Source: Eonycteris spelaea (lineage: Eukaryota; Chordata; Mammalia; Chiroptera; Pteropodidae). From it: a DNA stretch of 64,000 nt. The position numbers were made by a program, and so were the translations under genes. The stretch is taken from positions 4,278,001-4,342,000 of the forward strand of contig PUFA01000105.1 in NCBI GenBank assembly GCA_003508835.1. Reading direction: 5' to 3'. The notes under the pieces are model-generated. The model did no database searches. It was not told the origin of the DNA and saw only the letters and a program-made list of their open reading frames with translations. Shown one piece after another: positions 42,560 through 54,199 of the stretch (its first letter is position 1; every line of letters starts with the position of its first letter).

Positions 42560-43400
42560 CAAAAAAACAAGGTGGAAGTTATAAGGTCAGTTAGAACCTT
42601 ATTACAGTCGCCCATAAAAGAGACAGAGATAGTGGTGATTTGAACCAAGGTGACAGAAGTGTCATGGTGGCACAAAGTTACCTGTCTGTCTTAAGCGATT
42701 TGCTGTGGGTTGGCATGGAGTTTATGGAATTTAAATATAAGTAAGCCAAAACAATAATCTGAGGAGACATTTACTGAAATGTGAAACATTGGAGGACTCA
42801 TACCTTTGGATGTGTATGTGAAAAGAATATTCATACATATGCATATGCATTTAAGGTTAGTTAAATTTGAATCTTTTTCTGGACAAGCAAGAGAAGATGT
42901 CATATGTGCTATTGGATATGAGTCAGAAAATCCAAGGAGAGTTTGGAGCAGCATACACACCTTTAGAAGTTATGAGTATATCAATGAAGAGACAAGGCAA
43001 GAGACTCTAGTGGAGATAAACTAGAGAAAATGAGTTCACATTGGGAGGCAGAGAGCTGAGGATAGAACTTCGTCGTACTTCAACCTTCAGCAGTCAGGAG
43101 ATGGGCGGAGAGCAAGCAAAGGAAACAGATACATAGTGATACAGGAGGAAAACTAAGAGTGTAGATACACAGAAGCTAAGTGACAAAGTTTTTCATGAAG
43201 GACAAAATAATGAGTCGAATTACATATCGCTGAAATTAAGTATGACAACGATTGGGAAATGACCATTGACCTGGAAAGATTAAGGCCATGGTTGACCTCG
43301 GTAAGAGTAGGTAAGAGTGAGAATAGAAGCTGAGGAAGCGAGATAGCAAACACAGGTAGTTTATTGAAAGAGTATTTCTCTAAAGATGAGCAGATAAATG
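42560..43400. repeat. Ancient unassigned mammalian repeat
   Basis: Purine-rich text such as 'agagatagtggtgatttgaa' near 42625-42644, 'gaagatgtcatatgtgctat', 'gggaggcagagagctgagga' near 43041-43060, and 'gggaaatgaccattgacctg' near 43254-43273 follows the order of a widespread old mammalian repeat whose name I cannot give with certainty. Open frames in it are not genes. Confidence 0.45.
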
Positions 43401-43420
43401 TGAGAAATATAGTGCAAATA

Positions 43421-43424
43421 GATG

Positions 43425-43468
<44 letters not shown>

Positions 43469-43560
43469 ATCTATATATTTGGACATATATCCTTGCATAT
43501 ATAGATACATGTAGATATGTAGATGATATAGATGATATAAATATAGATATAGATATATGT
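43421..43560. repeat. (ATCT)n microsatellite with adjoining TA/GATA-rich sequence
   Basis: A run of about eleven ATCT units at 43423-43468 is followed by irregular ATATAGAT units up to about 43560. Confidence 0.95.
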
Positions 43561-44548
43561 ATCATGATCAAGAGGGAGACCTATGGATGGAAATAATGAA
43601 ACAGAGAGAGGAAATTTTATAAGGCAAGAAGAAGAGAAGCCATTTAATTGCCAGAGCAGTGCATGGATTGGCTAGAGAGAATACAATCCGATGAACAAAG
43701 GGCAGACTTGGATTTAGAGGAGAGCATGCATTCTTCATCCGTTAAACAGAAGGGAGCAAAAATAAGCACTTTCAGGTGCAAGTAGATGGACATATTTTCT
43801 GATAGAAAAGTTTGTTGTTCTCATCTGGTTGCTAATATTTTTGAAATGAAAGAAGAAGTGAAGCATCAGTGAAAATGACAGAGAAGAAGGTTATGGGATT
43901 TGAGGAGAAGCAAAAAAAGAAAAAAGGTTGTGAAATAATAAACAAGGAGAAAGAGAAATGACTATAGGAGTGTAGTAGAATTTCTAATCGTTTTCGAAGA
44001 GCTCTGTGGCATCTCTGCTTATAAATTTAAACTGAGAATAGTTTTTATGGTCATGTACTTTTCTATAAATATAGTCAGCTGCTTAGATTAAGGCATTGAG
44101 ATGAAGAATTGGGTTTAACCAGGATTTTTATTTTCCCAGAAAAGAATTATAGATAAAGAAGGAATTCAAAGCCATATTTTCCATATCTCTCAGGGGCAGT
44201 ATGATTATGTTATCTCTCCTTAATTATGTATACCTACCCTGCTATCCATAGATCTCCTGGTGGGTATCTTTTGCCTCAGCTTGCATATAGACTAAAATAG
44301 ATTCCCCAAACATCTCTACATCCTGAAAATTATATTACATATTTTGGCTTAACTTCCTAATGCTAACATTCAGTTTACATCTGTGCCTTTTGGTTAAAAT
44401 GTTCAATAATGAAATCTGTTTCAATGAGTTAGCCAGGCCCCATCTTTCCAAATTATTTGGAAAGGATAGAAGCCTATATTTGCTGTTTTATTTCAATGGC
44501 TCTCCAACTCTGATCAAGTAGCAGTCACAATGATGGGTATGGGATGCT
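43561..44548. other. Purine-rich unassigned sequence between two tetranucleotide arrays
   Basis: The first half may continue the old repeat at 42560-43400. No gene was recognised. Confidence 0.35.
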
Positions 44549-44757
44549 AGCTAGCTAGCTAGCTAGCTAGCTAGATAGATAGATAATAGATAGATAGATG
44601 ATAGATGGATAGTTAGATAGATAGTTAGATAGCTAGCTAGCTAGCTAGATAGATAGATAATAGATAGATGATAGATGGATAGTTAGATAGATAATGGATG
44701 GACAGATGTATGAATGGATGGATAGATGGATGGATGGATGGATGGATAGATAGAAAT
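44548..44757. repeat. Compound (GCTA)n/(GATA)n array with higher-order duplication
   Basis: (CTAG)n passes into GATA units, then GATG and GGAT variants. A block of roughly 75-80 bp (GCTAG units, GATA units, ATAATAGATAGA, GATGGATAGTTAGATAG) occurs twice in tandem with small differences, before a final (GGAT)n part at about 44695-44745. Confidence 0.95.
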
Positions 44758-45922
44758 AGATACACACAAACATTTTAAGAAAAAAAGGACTATTGGCAGA
44801 TAAGTCTCAAAAAAGAGTGTGGATGGGCAATTAACTTGAAATTTATCTAACATAATATCGCTTTATTATTGATTCTATAGGCAATTAATTCCATAAGTCA
44901 GTGTTATAGAGAATAGCCATTGCGTTGAGGTTGCATTTTACAAATGAAACGCTTCATTTGATTAAGCAAATTATAGGAAAGTTTGAGGCAGCTGTAACAT
45001 TTTCTAACAGTTCTACATTTAAACATACTTTATTTATTTTATATGTTTTAATTAATCTGGCTCCCAATAATGTTAGAATATAGAGAGACTTTATGCGAAT
45101 GCTTCCAGGGTTGTTAGTACTTAATTATTAAAAAAAAAAAGAAAAGAAAAGAAAGAAAATGCTATTAAAAATTGAGAAAGATACATGAACATTGATTAAT
45201 CTAGTTGAGCATGGTATAACGAATTGAAAGGAACAATATTATGTATGGTGATTAATTTTATAAATGCTCAAAATTTTATTGTCTGCCTGTCGAAAGTCTT
45301 CAGGTAATAATTCATGTAAAGCATCTAAAGAAATAAAATATATGCATTTGTATACCACAATAGGTATGCATGAGCAAGTATGCTCTCTTTTAACTGTTCA
45401 GTGATGATTATTTATTGAAAATAATCCTGTGGCAGATCCATCTTAAGTCTCTATTTAGAGATGATGACATACATAGTTCTTACTTTTGCCAGCCGGGTAG
45501 AAATGAATAGCTAAACTAATCATATAACGACCATTGGTATTTTGTTCCCATTGCCAGAACAACCTCATATTAGGCTAGACTGGCAAATGTACATGATATT
45601 CAGGTATATTTAACACATTCTATGTCAAAACAAACTCATCTACCCTTTGTTTAGTGAAACATTTTTTTTGTCCGTTGTGTAAGTGCTACGTTACATATAG
45701 TTGTTACTTAGGACATTTAGTTTTTTCTCTTGGCAATTTATTATTACTAAGTATGAGGTCCAAATTAATTGAGGAGAGCAGAGATTCCTGAGAACCATAT
45801 TCAGCAAGAAATGAGACAAATAAGAAAACAACAACAGGGAATTGAAACTGAAAACGAATGTATGAAGAACTAATTTCACCTCGTCATGCGTGTTGACTCC
45901 TGCAGCTTTGACAGGCACTTCG
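44758..45922. other. Unique-looking intronic sequence
   Basis: No gene was recognised. An A/G-rich tract lies at 45129-45159. Confidence 0.4.
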
Positions 45923-46141
45923 TATTGTTTTATTTATTATTTTTATTTATTTTTTATTATAGTGACATTGCTGAATGAAATTCAGTAAGTTTCAGGTGTG
46001 CAATTTAACAGTAAGGCATATATATATTGTACTCCGTGTTCACCGCCCACAGTTAGATTTCTTTCTGTCACTGCGTAGTTGACCCCTAAAAGGAGTTTTC
46101 ATACATTGCTGGTGGGACTGCGGATTGGTGCATATTGTTTT
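45923..46141 (-). mobile_element. Short twin-primed (5'-inverted) L1 insertion with 9-bp target-site duplications
   Basis: TATTGTTTT occurs at 45923-45931 and again at 46133-46141. Directly inside the first copy is an A-rich tail seen as T-rich sequence, then an antisense L1 3' UTR ('gaaattcagtaagtttcagg' near 45979-45998). From about 46099 to 46132 the L1 text switches orientation to the sense ORF2 phrase 'cattgctggtgggactgcgg' at 46103-46122. One insertion with an inverted 5' part between one pair of duplications is the signature of twin priming. It is short and non-coding. Confidence 0.75.
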
Positions 46142-48780
46142 CATAAGCAAGCAGTGATTATAAGAATTTATATCTTCGACCTTACTAGGTTTGTTCTTGT
46201 AACATAGGCAATGAGGCTTATTCACTCTATTTTCAGATAAGTGATGGTATCAGGTAAGGTGTAGTGATGTAATGTATGCTGAATGTCAAGAGTACACGTA
46301 AAAGCCCAGAGAACCCGATGTCATGCGTGGCACACGAAACTACTCATTTGCATTGTCTCTATCTGGTCACTGGACGTTCATCCACTCTCGAACTATCACA
46401 GGGTATTACCATTAGAGCTCTAGCTTTGAGGCGGAGTTGCTATTCCTTATCTAAACCCATAATTTATTTTGAGTATCCCAACACTTACTTATATTCAAAA
46501 CAGATACATGCGTGTAAATTAATTATATAAGAGAATGAAACTAATTATTGTTGACTTTTCGCTCGGAAATTACTATAGGCCTACAGCAACTGTACTTTTA
46601 GTGAAATGTAAAAGAACACGTAGGTTGGTATGGGGTGTTGTTTTCCAGCATTCAGAATAATAACTATGGCATTTAGCTGCGATGTCAGTCTACAAAACAT
46701 AAGAGTGCGTTTGGGGGGTTTAATTAAATTTATGTCAAAATTACTTTCAAATCCCGGGGAAAATATGCTTGAGTAATATAGCACGTGTTTTGTCCTTTAA
46801 AATTTTTAACAAGTGGAAACGTTTACATGACACATTGGCACAATCTCCATAGCTCGGAAGAAACAGCTCGCATACAACCTAGCAACAGTTTTGTTCATTA
46901 ATTCCACAATAAATATGCACATCGGCTCTTGTGCAGATTTGTCACTGCTGCGTTGACATGTACTGGAAGCAGCAGGGGTGGAAGTGAGTTTCATTTAAAC
47001 GGATTTATAAATCTAGGAAGGAAAGAGCATGCGGGCCCTTTCTATGTAATGCCAATTATTTCGACATCGTATCACTACCCGAAGTTAAATACATAAGTGA
47101 AAACCGTATCTAGACATCCAGACATTATCTTATAAGCAATAGGGAGTGTAAGGTGGCTGTATTTGACTGTAGTTCATCCTAAATAGGTAAAAAATCTACT
47201 CGGAAAAACAGAAGGTGGTTTGTGACTTAGAGGCAAAGCCTCTGCTCACTTGTCCCCCTCCCCCAGTCCTCTGAAGCCACCCCCGCAGGAGTCATTATGT
47301 TGCTCTCTGAGACTTGAAAGCAGTGGCCCTGACAGAATTAAGTCATTACACTGTGGCTTCCGGGCAAGGCCAAGGCATTGACCCCATTTACAACTTGATC
47401 TTCTGACCCTGCTTTTGAAAAGAAGCTCAGGAGGACCGAACTGTTAAGTGCATAAAAAGCAACCTCTATTCCAACCTTATTTTCAATCAAATTAGAGTAA
47501 ACGGATTACTTTGAGCCATTGCCTTGAGCTATTTAAAACGTTTATCTTCGTTTTCCAAGGTACTTAACCCGAATCTCTTTGTCTTTGCCATTCTACTGCT
47601 GTTTTTTTTTTCCTAACTCCTGGATATTGGCTTACTTCGTCTCCACACCAGTGGCTAGGAATGAAAGAAAAGCAATGGTTGTTATTAATAATGTCAGTGA
47701 ACGTTCATAGGATTTGACTATAGCTAGTTTCTTGTTGTTTTCTTGGGGCAGTTAGAAAGGTGTTTTTCCTCAGGACACTCGAGTCTCTTTTCCATTTTTC
47801 TGTCGCAAAATCTGTCTTTTATACTGACTCAGTACGGAAGTTTTGACTCTGAGCTTATCACAGGTTTGCACATGTTGGGTTCTAATTGCAGAATTGTTAT
47901 GCCAAAATCATAGGTTAAAACGTTGTCCAAATCAGGTTTCTCAGAAGCTCCTGGGCTCAGCCACAGTCCAGGAAGGAAAAAAGCTTCTCTCACAAACCTG
48001 TTTGTTCCTCCTTCTCTTGTGCTTGGTTGTGCTTTGAACACTCTTGTCTTCAATAATCATGTTCCCTGGATTTGAATATCGGTGGCGAACGCGATAGTCT
48101 TCGTTTGTACTTGCCTGTGCATCCCAAGTCTTTACATCAACAGAAGAAATGATGTTTTGTTGGATTTTCGCATTACCGTAGCGGTGTATGTAGTCGTAAT
48201 CTTTCAAAATAAACATGGCTCATGTGTTTTCACTCATACATACACAGTAGTGACCTTTTATCCTCAGCTTTGCTTTCTAGTCTCAGTTCCCCTGAGGTCA
48301 ACAATGTCCGAAACTATTACATGGAAACTTCTAGAAATAAACAACGCAGAGTTTTAAATTGCCAGCCATTCTGAGTAACGGGATGGAATCTCTCGACATC
48401 CACTCCATCCCACCCATGACATGAATCATCCCTGTGTCCAGCAGTTTTAACGCTATAGATGTCCCCCACCCATTAGCTACTTTGTGGTTGTCTTGATCAT
48501 TAGTCAGGCTGCGACAGCATTGTAGTGTTCAAATGACCCTTATTTTACTTACTAATGACCCCAAAATACAAGAGTAGTAATGCTGGCAATATGAATATGC
48601 CGAAGAGTAGCTATAAGTGCTTCCCTTAAGTGAAAAGATAAAAATTCTCACCGAGTAAGGACAGGAAAAAAAAAAAACACTCATGCGCTGAGGTTGCAAA
48701 GATTTAAGATAAGAAGAATTTTCTATCTGCGAAATGGTGAAGAGGAAAAAGAAATTTGTGCTAGTTTGCTGAGAGTGAGA
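46142..48780. other. Repeat-poor intronic segment with raised CpG density
   Basis: I recognised no interspersed repeat over about 2.6 kb. By hand count there are 28 CpG between 46261 and 47300 and about 31 between 47301 and 48780, against about 11 per kb in the flank at 45001-45960. It is not a CpG island in base content. Overlapping frames on both strands (46276, 47829, 47843, 47941, 48082, 48529, 48694) show no known domain. It could hold regulatory DNA of FSTL5; this is inference only. An octamer-like ATTTGCAT lies near 46346. Confidence 0.5.
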
Positions 48781-51700
48781 GACCAGAATCACTCAACTCT
48801 TATTACAGCACACTGCTCTGTATTATTATTATTATTAGCTATTGTTAATCTCTTACTGTGCCTAATTTATAAATTAAACTTTATCATAGGGATGAATAAT
48901 AGAAAAAAAGTAGTAAAAATAGGTTTGGGTACAATCCGGAGTTTCAGGCATCCACTGGGGGTCTAGGCACATACCCCCACAGATAAAGGGATGACTAGAA
49001 TAACAAGAGCCCATTCAAGACTCCTTCCTGAACACAGAATGTCTGTGATGTAGTACTAACATCTCAAAGTAAACATAAAATGCTGTTCTTTTAACCAGGC
49101 ATCACGTTTTATACATGAAGATGCAGATACGTTATTGTCCGTCGGTTGTCTCTGGCAATTGCATATAAATTAAATTATTTTAAAAATTAAAAGCAGCTGT
49201 AATGTGGAAGAACATCTATGGCTTATTTGACAAAATAATTGTTTTTCCTAATTTATGATAAAGTGAATTTTTATATATCAGGTTTGTTAAAGCACAGTCT
49301 CACCTAATTGCTCATTACTGTGATACACATATAATAAATGTATAATGGTAGGCAAGTATCAAGTAATTCGTATATATAAACTTAAAAATAGTTATACGTA
49401 CGTACATATGTACATACGTTTATATGAAACTTCAGTATTTACAGTAACATTAGTAATCTTAATTTTCCCAGATAGTTTAACAATAAAGATTGTTAAGCTG
49501 ACATGACTCAATTCTTGACTGGCTGAGGATGCGGTGATTTTACCATAAAATAACATATTATATAAACAGGAATAGTAATGTTGGTATTTATAGTCAAATC
49601 ATTACGACTTTTAACATTTTTTTCTTTATTAAGTGAAAATGTATGTGCATTTTTTAGAGTTTTGTTGAGTTTGTTTTTCTAAGAATAGCATGAAAGCATC
49701 CTTATTGAATGTGTCCTGACACCTTAAAAAAATAATTTTACATAAATTAAACACTATCAGTATTGCTTTGCATAAATTATTTAGAATAAAGTGTGAACAA
49801 TACATTTTTCTTTTCTAAGAAAAAGATGAATGTGATATTTTAAATAATTAGCTCTCGGCACTAATTAATAATGGGTAAAATTTTGAAGCAATAAACTTTG
49901 TATTTGTAATTATCGAATCTTAAAGCACTTGAATAAATTAAGTTGTGAGCCACTTCAAGAAATGATACCCTCGAATCCTTCACTGTCTTTTAAGACAGAA
50001 AATCATCATGCTTAAGTTATGCTACTGCAGTTTCATACTAATATTGATATTTATATGCCAACACCTACGAATTTGACAGAATTCATCAGATTTTTTTTTA
50101 ACTTGGGAATCTCTATGTTATCAAATGTGGAAATTCTAGTGAAAGTTGAAAGAAGTTATTTTTGAAAGTTTTGGAATTTTAGTTTGTAGGAAAAAAAAAA
50201 TGAGAGTTTAGTCCCATACAGAATTATTCTAATGCATTTTAATATGTTCAAGGAGATTTTTCTTTTTCCTGGTTTTTCTCTGCTAGTTAGGCTCTTGAAT
50301 TTTTCTAGTAATACTGATTCTGTCACTGGCATAACTTTGTGTTTTACCTTTTACTATCTTCACATGATCGAAGCAAAGACTGAAGTCTTAGAAGATAACT
50401 TAGGGGTCCAGAGTAGCACAGGAGGAAATTGGGGGGCTGAGGATGTGCAGTGTCTGAATTTTGGTTAATTAGTGGTTGATCTCTGCAGCTTATACTTTTG
50501 GAGAAAAAAGACTAAATACACGTTGGGAAAATTCACATCCTCTTTCACCAGGAGAGACTTATTTCCTATACCGAAACATCAAAAAATTTTCCATGGACTT
50601 TAGTAAAATGCTGTTGTCTAATTTGGGGGAAAATCCAATGTGACTTCTGTAATTGAGCTATCTGCCTTTTGATAAGAATTTTTTAAAAATGTCTTTAGGT
50701 ACTATATGTAAGAGTCATGTTGGATGATTGCAATAATTTTTTAAAAAACACATTTTACTAAAATTGTTACAATAGAGTGTTTCAATAAGCAATACTTAAA
50801 ATGAAGGGGTAAAAAAATGAAAATGATTTCATGCATAATACTTGAAGAAATGAATGAAAAATAGTATTTTTCATTTTTCATCTTTTAAAGGACAAAGGTG
50901 TAATGGTTTTTGAGAGATCTAGAAAAGGAAGCTTTGGTCAAATTATCTTTTAATGCCAGAAGGAAATGAAAATTATATTTGAATAGGACACTTGGGGCCA
51001 GTCACATCAATAGTGTCTTTTAAAATCTGTTAAAAGTGATGGCATGTAAAATGAGGAGAGAAATTTATAGAAGACTTAATAACCTGATCAAAAGAAGAAA
51101 AAGAAATGAACGAACTACATGAAAAAAGAAACTTGTCGATATCCTGTAGGAATAAGATCGTAAAAGACATCACAAAAGAAATCCTGAAAAGGTGTTTAAT
51201 ATAGTCGACTGTCAACTCTCACTAGAATAGCCTAACTTTGCTGATTAATTAGACCTCATCATTCAGACATAAAAGTTTAGTATTGTTGGGCAGTACTAAA
51301 GAGAGTAGCAAGGAATGAGTACACACACAAAACTTATTCTTTTGAAAATTATTTTTACAAAGAAAATCTTTATATTTTAATCCGTTCATCTTTACTTTAA
51401 CCGATGACCCAAATTCACTTAAAAAAAGAAAAAAAACACAGAATCACTGCTATATTCAAATTGTGTCCTGTTGTATTCTTCTGTCTTTTAAATATGTTTA
51501 CGTTTCCTTGCATGACCTTTCAAAAAGATCATGTATAAAAAAACGAAAATACTTCTTTCTACCACTGTAGCAAACAGAGAAAGATGAGTTGGCTAAGCCT
51601 TGTTGGTACATGAAGCCATCCATACCTGTGGGAACAATCTTCGCTTAGTAAACTTAGATGAAAAAAACGCTTATTTATTAGATGAGACAGTATATGATTT

Positions 51701-51875
51701 TATACATTAAACTGATTTTACAGTTTTACGAAGCTTATTAAAAACTAAGCAGAACCCTCTCATCACTCTCCCTAACCCCTCCCTCCTTGCGACATTTATG
51801 TCCGTTGTCATCGGCACGGAGCCACAGTGAGTGCGTTGCTACGTAAAGGCCCAGACATGCCCTCTTTGTGCCCTG
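48781..51875. other. Unique-looking intronic sequence
   Basis: About 3 kb without a recognised gene or repeat. A short near-palindromic TACGTACGTACATATGTACA lies at about 49395-49414. Confidence 0.4.
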
Positions 51876-51879
51876 ATGC

Positions 51880-52165
51880 CTCCACTCCTCCCCCATCTGC
51901 ACTTCGTTCAACTCTCATATGTCACCTTGTCACGGGACACACTTTATGAAATGCTTTCGTATATTTTTTTCTTCAAAATACTTATCATTACCATACATAT
52001 TATTAGCAATGTATGTCTTCCATTTTGGGGTTTTTTTTTGGCAGGTTTCCTATTAAAATGTAAACTCAAGGAAGGATGTTGTCATTTTTGTAGACCATCT
52101 TTGCTCAGTCTAGAATTGAGGTAGCAGTTCCGTAAATATGTGATAAGTAAAGGGAAGAGTGAATA
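51880..52165 (+). repeat. L2 LINE 3' end
   Basis: 'tgtcaccttgtcacgggaca' near 51920-51939, 'caaaatacttatcattacca' near 51974-51993, 'taaaatgtaaactcaaggaa' near 52054-52073, and an end with 'gtaaatatgtgataagtaaa' match the usual order of the L2 3' region, diverged. The frame at 51831-52124 is repeat-derived. Confidence 0.65.
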
Positions 52166-52339
52166 TTCAAAAATGTCTCTTAGATGTCTCAAAAGATGAC
52201 GCTACAAGTGGGTTAGAAAGACAGTTACAGATTATAAGTAAAGGGCTGATTTCTAAAGAGGTAACTTAAACAATACAGATAGTCTGAAATATGATTAGCT
52301 ATTTGATTTTTTTACAATGACAATTAGTGTCAGCTAACA

Positions 52340-52790
52340 AAATGCCCAGACGGGTACCACGGTTTTACTGTTTTGATGTGTTAGCATCTTCTCAGGCTCT
52401 TAGGCATCCGCAGACACCTTTTCTAATGGCTTAGTGTCTACACACTGCTTTCCTGATGAAGGGTTTTCTGTTCTTTGAGAATCCAGGTTATTATCTACTT
52501 CTTTGGTTATTTCTGTTGCTCTTCGTGCTTTGTTTATTACGTGCATTTCTGCTATAATTTCCAAAAGTGTCGTTAACATGATCTGCTTGTTCACCTACTA
52601 TTTACAGCTGAGGTTTCCTAAGGCCTCACTCTTGCAGCCCTGGGTTTAGAACTTTGATGGTGCTGCTGGGAACATGTTCTTTAAAGACACATTCTGTTAT
52701 GTGCAGTTTGCTAGGTGTTTTCACCACAAACCTCTGGCCACATCAGAAAAAAGGGGTTGACTTGTCCTCGGCTTATTTACTTGTAAACAT
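52340..52790. other. Unassigned segment with a minus-strand open frame
   Basis: A 64-codon minus frame at 52400-52594 has ordinary, charged protein-like composition but no family that I recognise. It could be a fragment of a processed pseudogene or chance. No splice sites or poly(A) tail support it. Confidence 0.3.
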
Positions 52791-52793
52791 ATA

Positions 52794-53404
52794 CAGTCCT
52801 GCACTTCATAATGATGTTTTAATCAACAACGAACAGCATGTGCAACGGTGGTCCCTTAATGTTATAACGGAGCTGGAAAATATTTATTGCCACTGATGTG
52901 GTAGCCATTGGAGTGCAATTTGTTGCTCACATGTTCGTGGCGATGCTGGTGTAAACAAGCCTGCTTTCCTGCCAGCCGTATAAAAGTACAGCACACGTAT
53001 CATGTACAGTACATAGGAATAGATAATGATAATAAAGGACTCTGTCGCGGATTTATGTATTTAGTATGCTCTGCTTTTTATTGTTCTTTTAGAACGTACT
53101 GTTAGTATTTACCAAGAAAAGAGTTTGCTGTAAAATAGTATGCTGTGTGATGCCAGCAGCCGCCTCATCCATGCATCTCCTGTTTACCAAGTCCCTTGAC
53201 GCATCACTTTCTCCTGTGCTTGGTTTAATCTTGCTTTATTTTATGCAGTAACATGCTGTACAGGCTTGTAGCAATAATAGGCTATGCCATACAGCCTAGG
53301 TGTGTAGTGCGCTATACCACTCATAAGTGCATAAGTGCACTCTGTGCTGTTTGCACGAGGAAATTGCCTGATTCCCTTCTCAGAAGGCATCACGACGCAT
53401 GTCT
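52794..53404. mobile_element. Tigger-type (pogo/Tc1-mariner) DNA transposon remnant, non-autonomous
   Basis: The left end CAGTCCTGCACTTCATAATG starts right after TA (52792-52793). The right end, with CACGACGCATGTCT, stops before TA (53405-53406), as expected for TA target duplication. Interior phrases such as 'tgttgctcacatgttcgtgg', 'gatgctggtgtaaacaagcc' and 'aataggctatgccatacagc' match a Tigger family (I think Tigger3/Golem). The middle, including any transposase, is missing. Confidence 0.8.
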
Positions 53405-53454
53405 TAAAAGGTTTTACTGCCGTTAATCTAATAGCGCATATCTATTATCTGTGT

Positions 53455-53585
53455 TTCCCTGTTTCTCCCTATAGAGAAATGTTCCATGAAGTCAGGGACA
53501 TTATTTGATCTTTTATCACCATATCCTCAAATCTTAGAACAATATCTGACACACAGCAGATGTTAAGTAAATAAGTACTAGCTTA
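53455..53585 (+). repeat. L2/MIR-class 3' end
   Basis: 'ttccatgaagtcagggacat' near 53482-53501, 'tatcctcaaatcttagaaca' near 53522-53541 and 'tgacacacagcagatgttaa' form the typical L2 terminal block. Confidence 0.65.
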
Positions 53586-53689
53586 AACACCTGAATGAAT
53601 AGGAAAGATCAGTTTCCTGGAAGTTCTGTGACTGCAGAGGACATCAAGCTTTTAATAATATTTATGCGTGTATGTAGCTGTCAAGCTTT

Positions 53690-54080
53690 GAGATTATAAG
53701 CGACAAAAACAATCCAGTTAATTGGATTAAGCAGGAAGTGGTGCATACAATTAAAATTTCAAGGGTAAAGTGCATTGGCTATAGGGGCTCAAATCCTAGC
53801 AAATGAACCCTCCGCGTCCACGTCCTGCCTCTGCTCGCCTCTGCATCAGCTCTCCTCTCAGGAAGACATTTTCTCATGAGTCCACCGCACCCTGTGGCTT
53901 ACTTTTTCCCAGGATCCTTTTCGATGAGAATCGTTTCTTTTTCACACGAACTTCCATTGAAATCCTGCAATTTACGCAGTCGGGTCACGTGCCCATCCCA
54001 ATCCTTTGCCCGCCGCGTCTACTCCCTATGCCAGGCCTGCTTCAAACACTGAAGGTGGAATGACTCCATCCAAGAGGATG
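53690..54080. repeat. Old interspersed repeat, unassigned
   Basis: 'cgggtcacgtgcccatccca' at 53981-54000 and the surrounding order resemble a common old mammalian repeat. The C-rich open frame at 53803-54063 is part of it and has no domain. Confidence 0.4.
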
Positions 54081-54199
54081 GAGAGTAAAGGCAGTATCTT
54101 TAAAAGAAAATTGCAGTGCTGCTATCTGAAAGCAAGGTAAGGGCGTGGCTAGAGACTGAGCAGCGATGGCTACCTCACTGAGGAAGGCACACAGCTGGC

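Noticed and set aside
44548..44757. Regular repeat array resembling a CRISPR
   Set aside because: The units are 4-bp microsatellites without spacers, in a mammalian intron.
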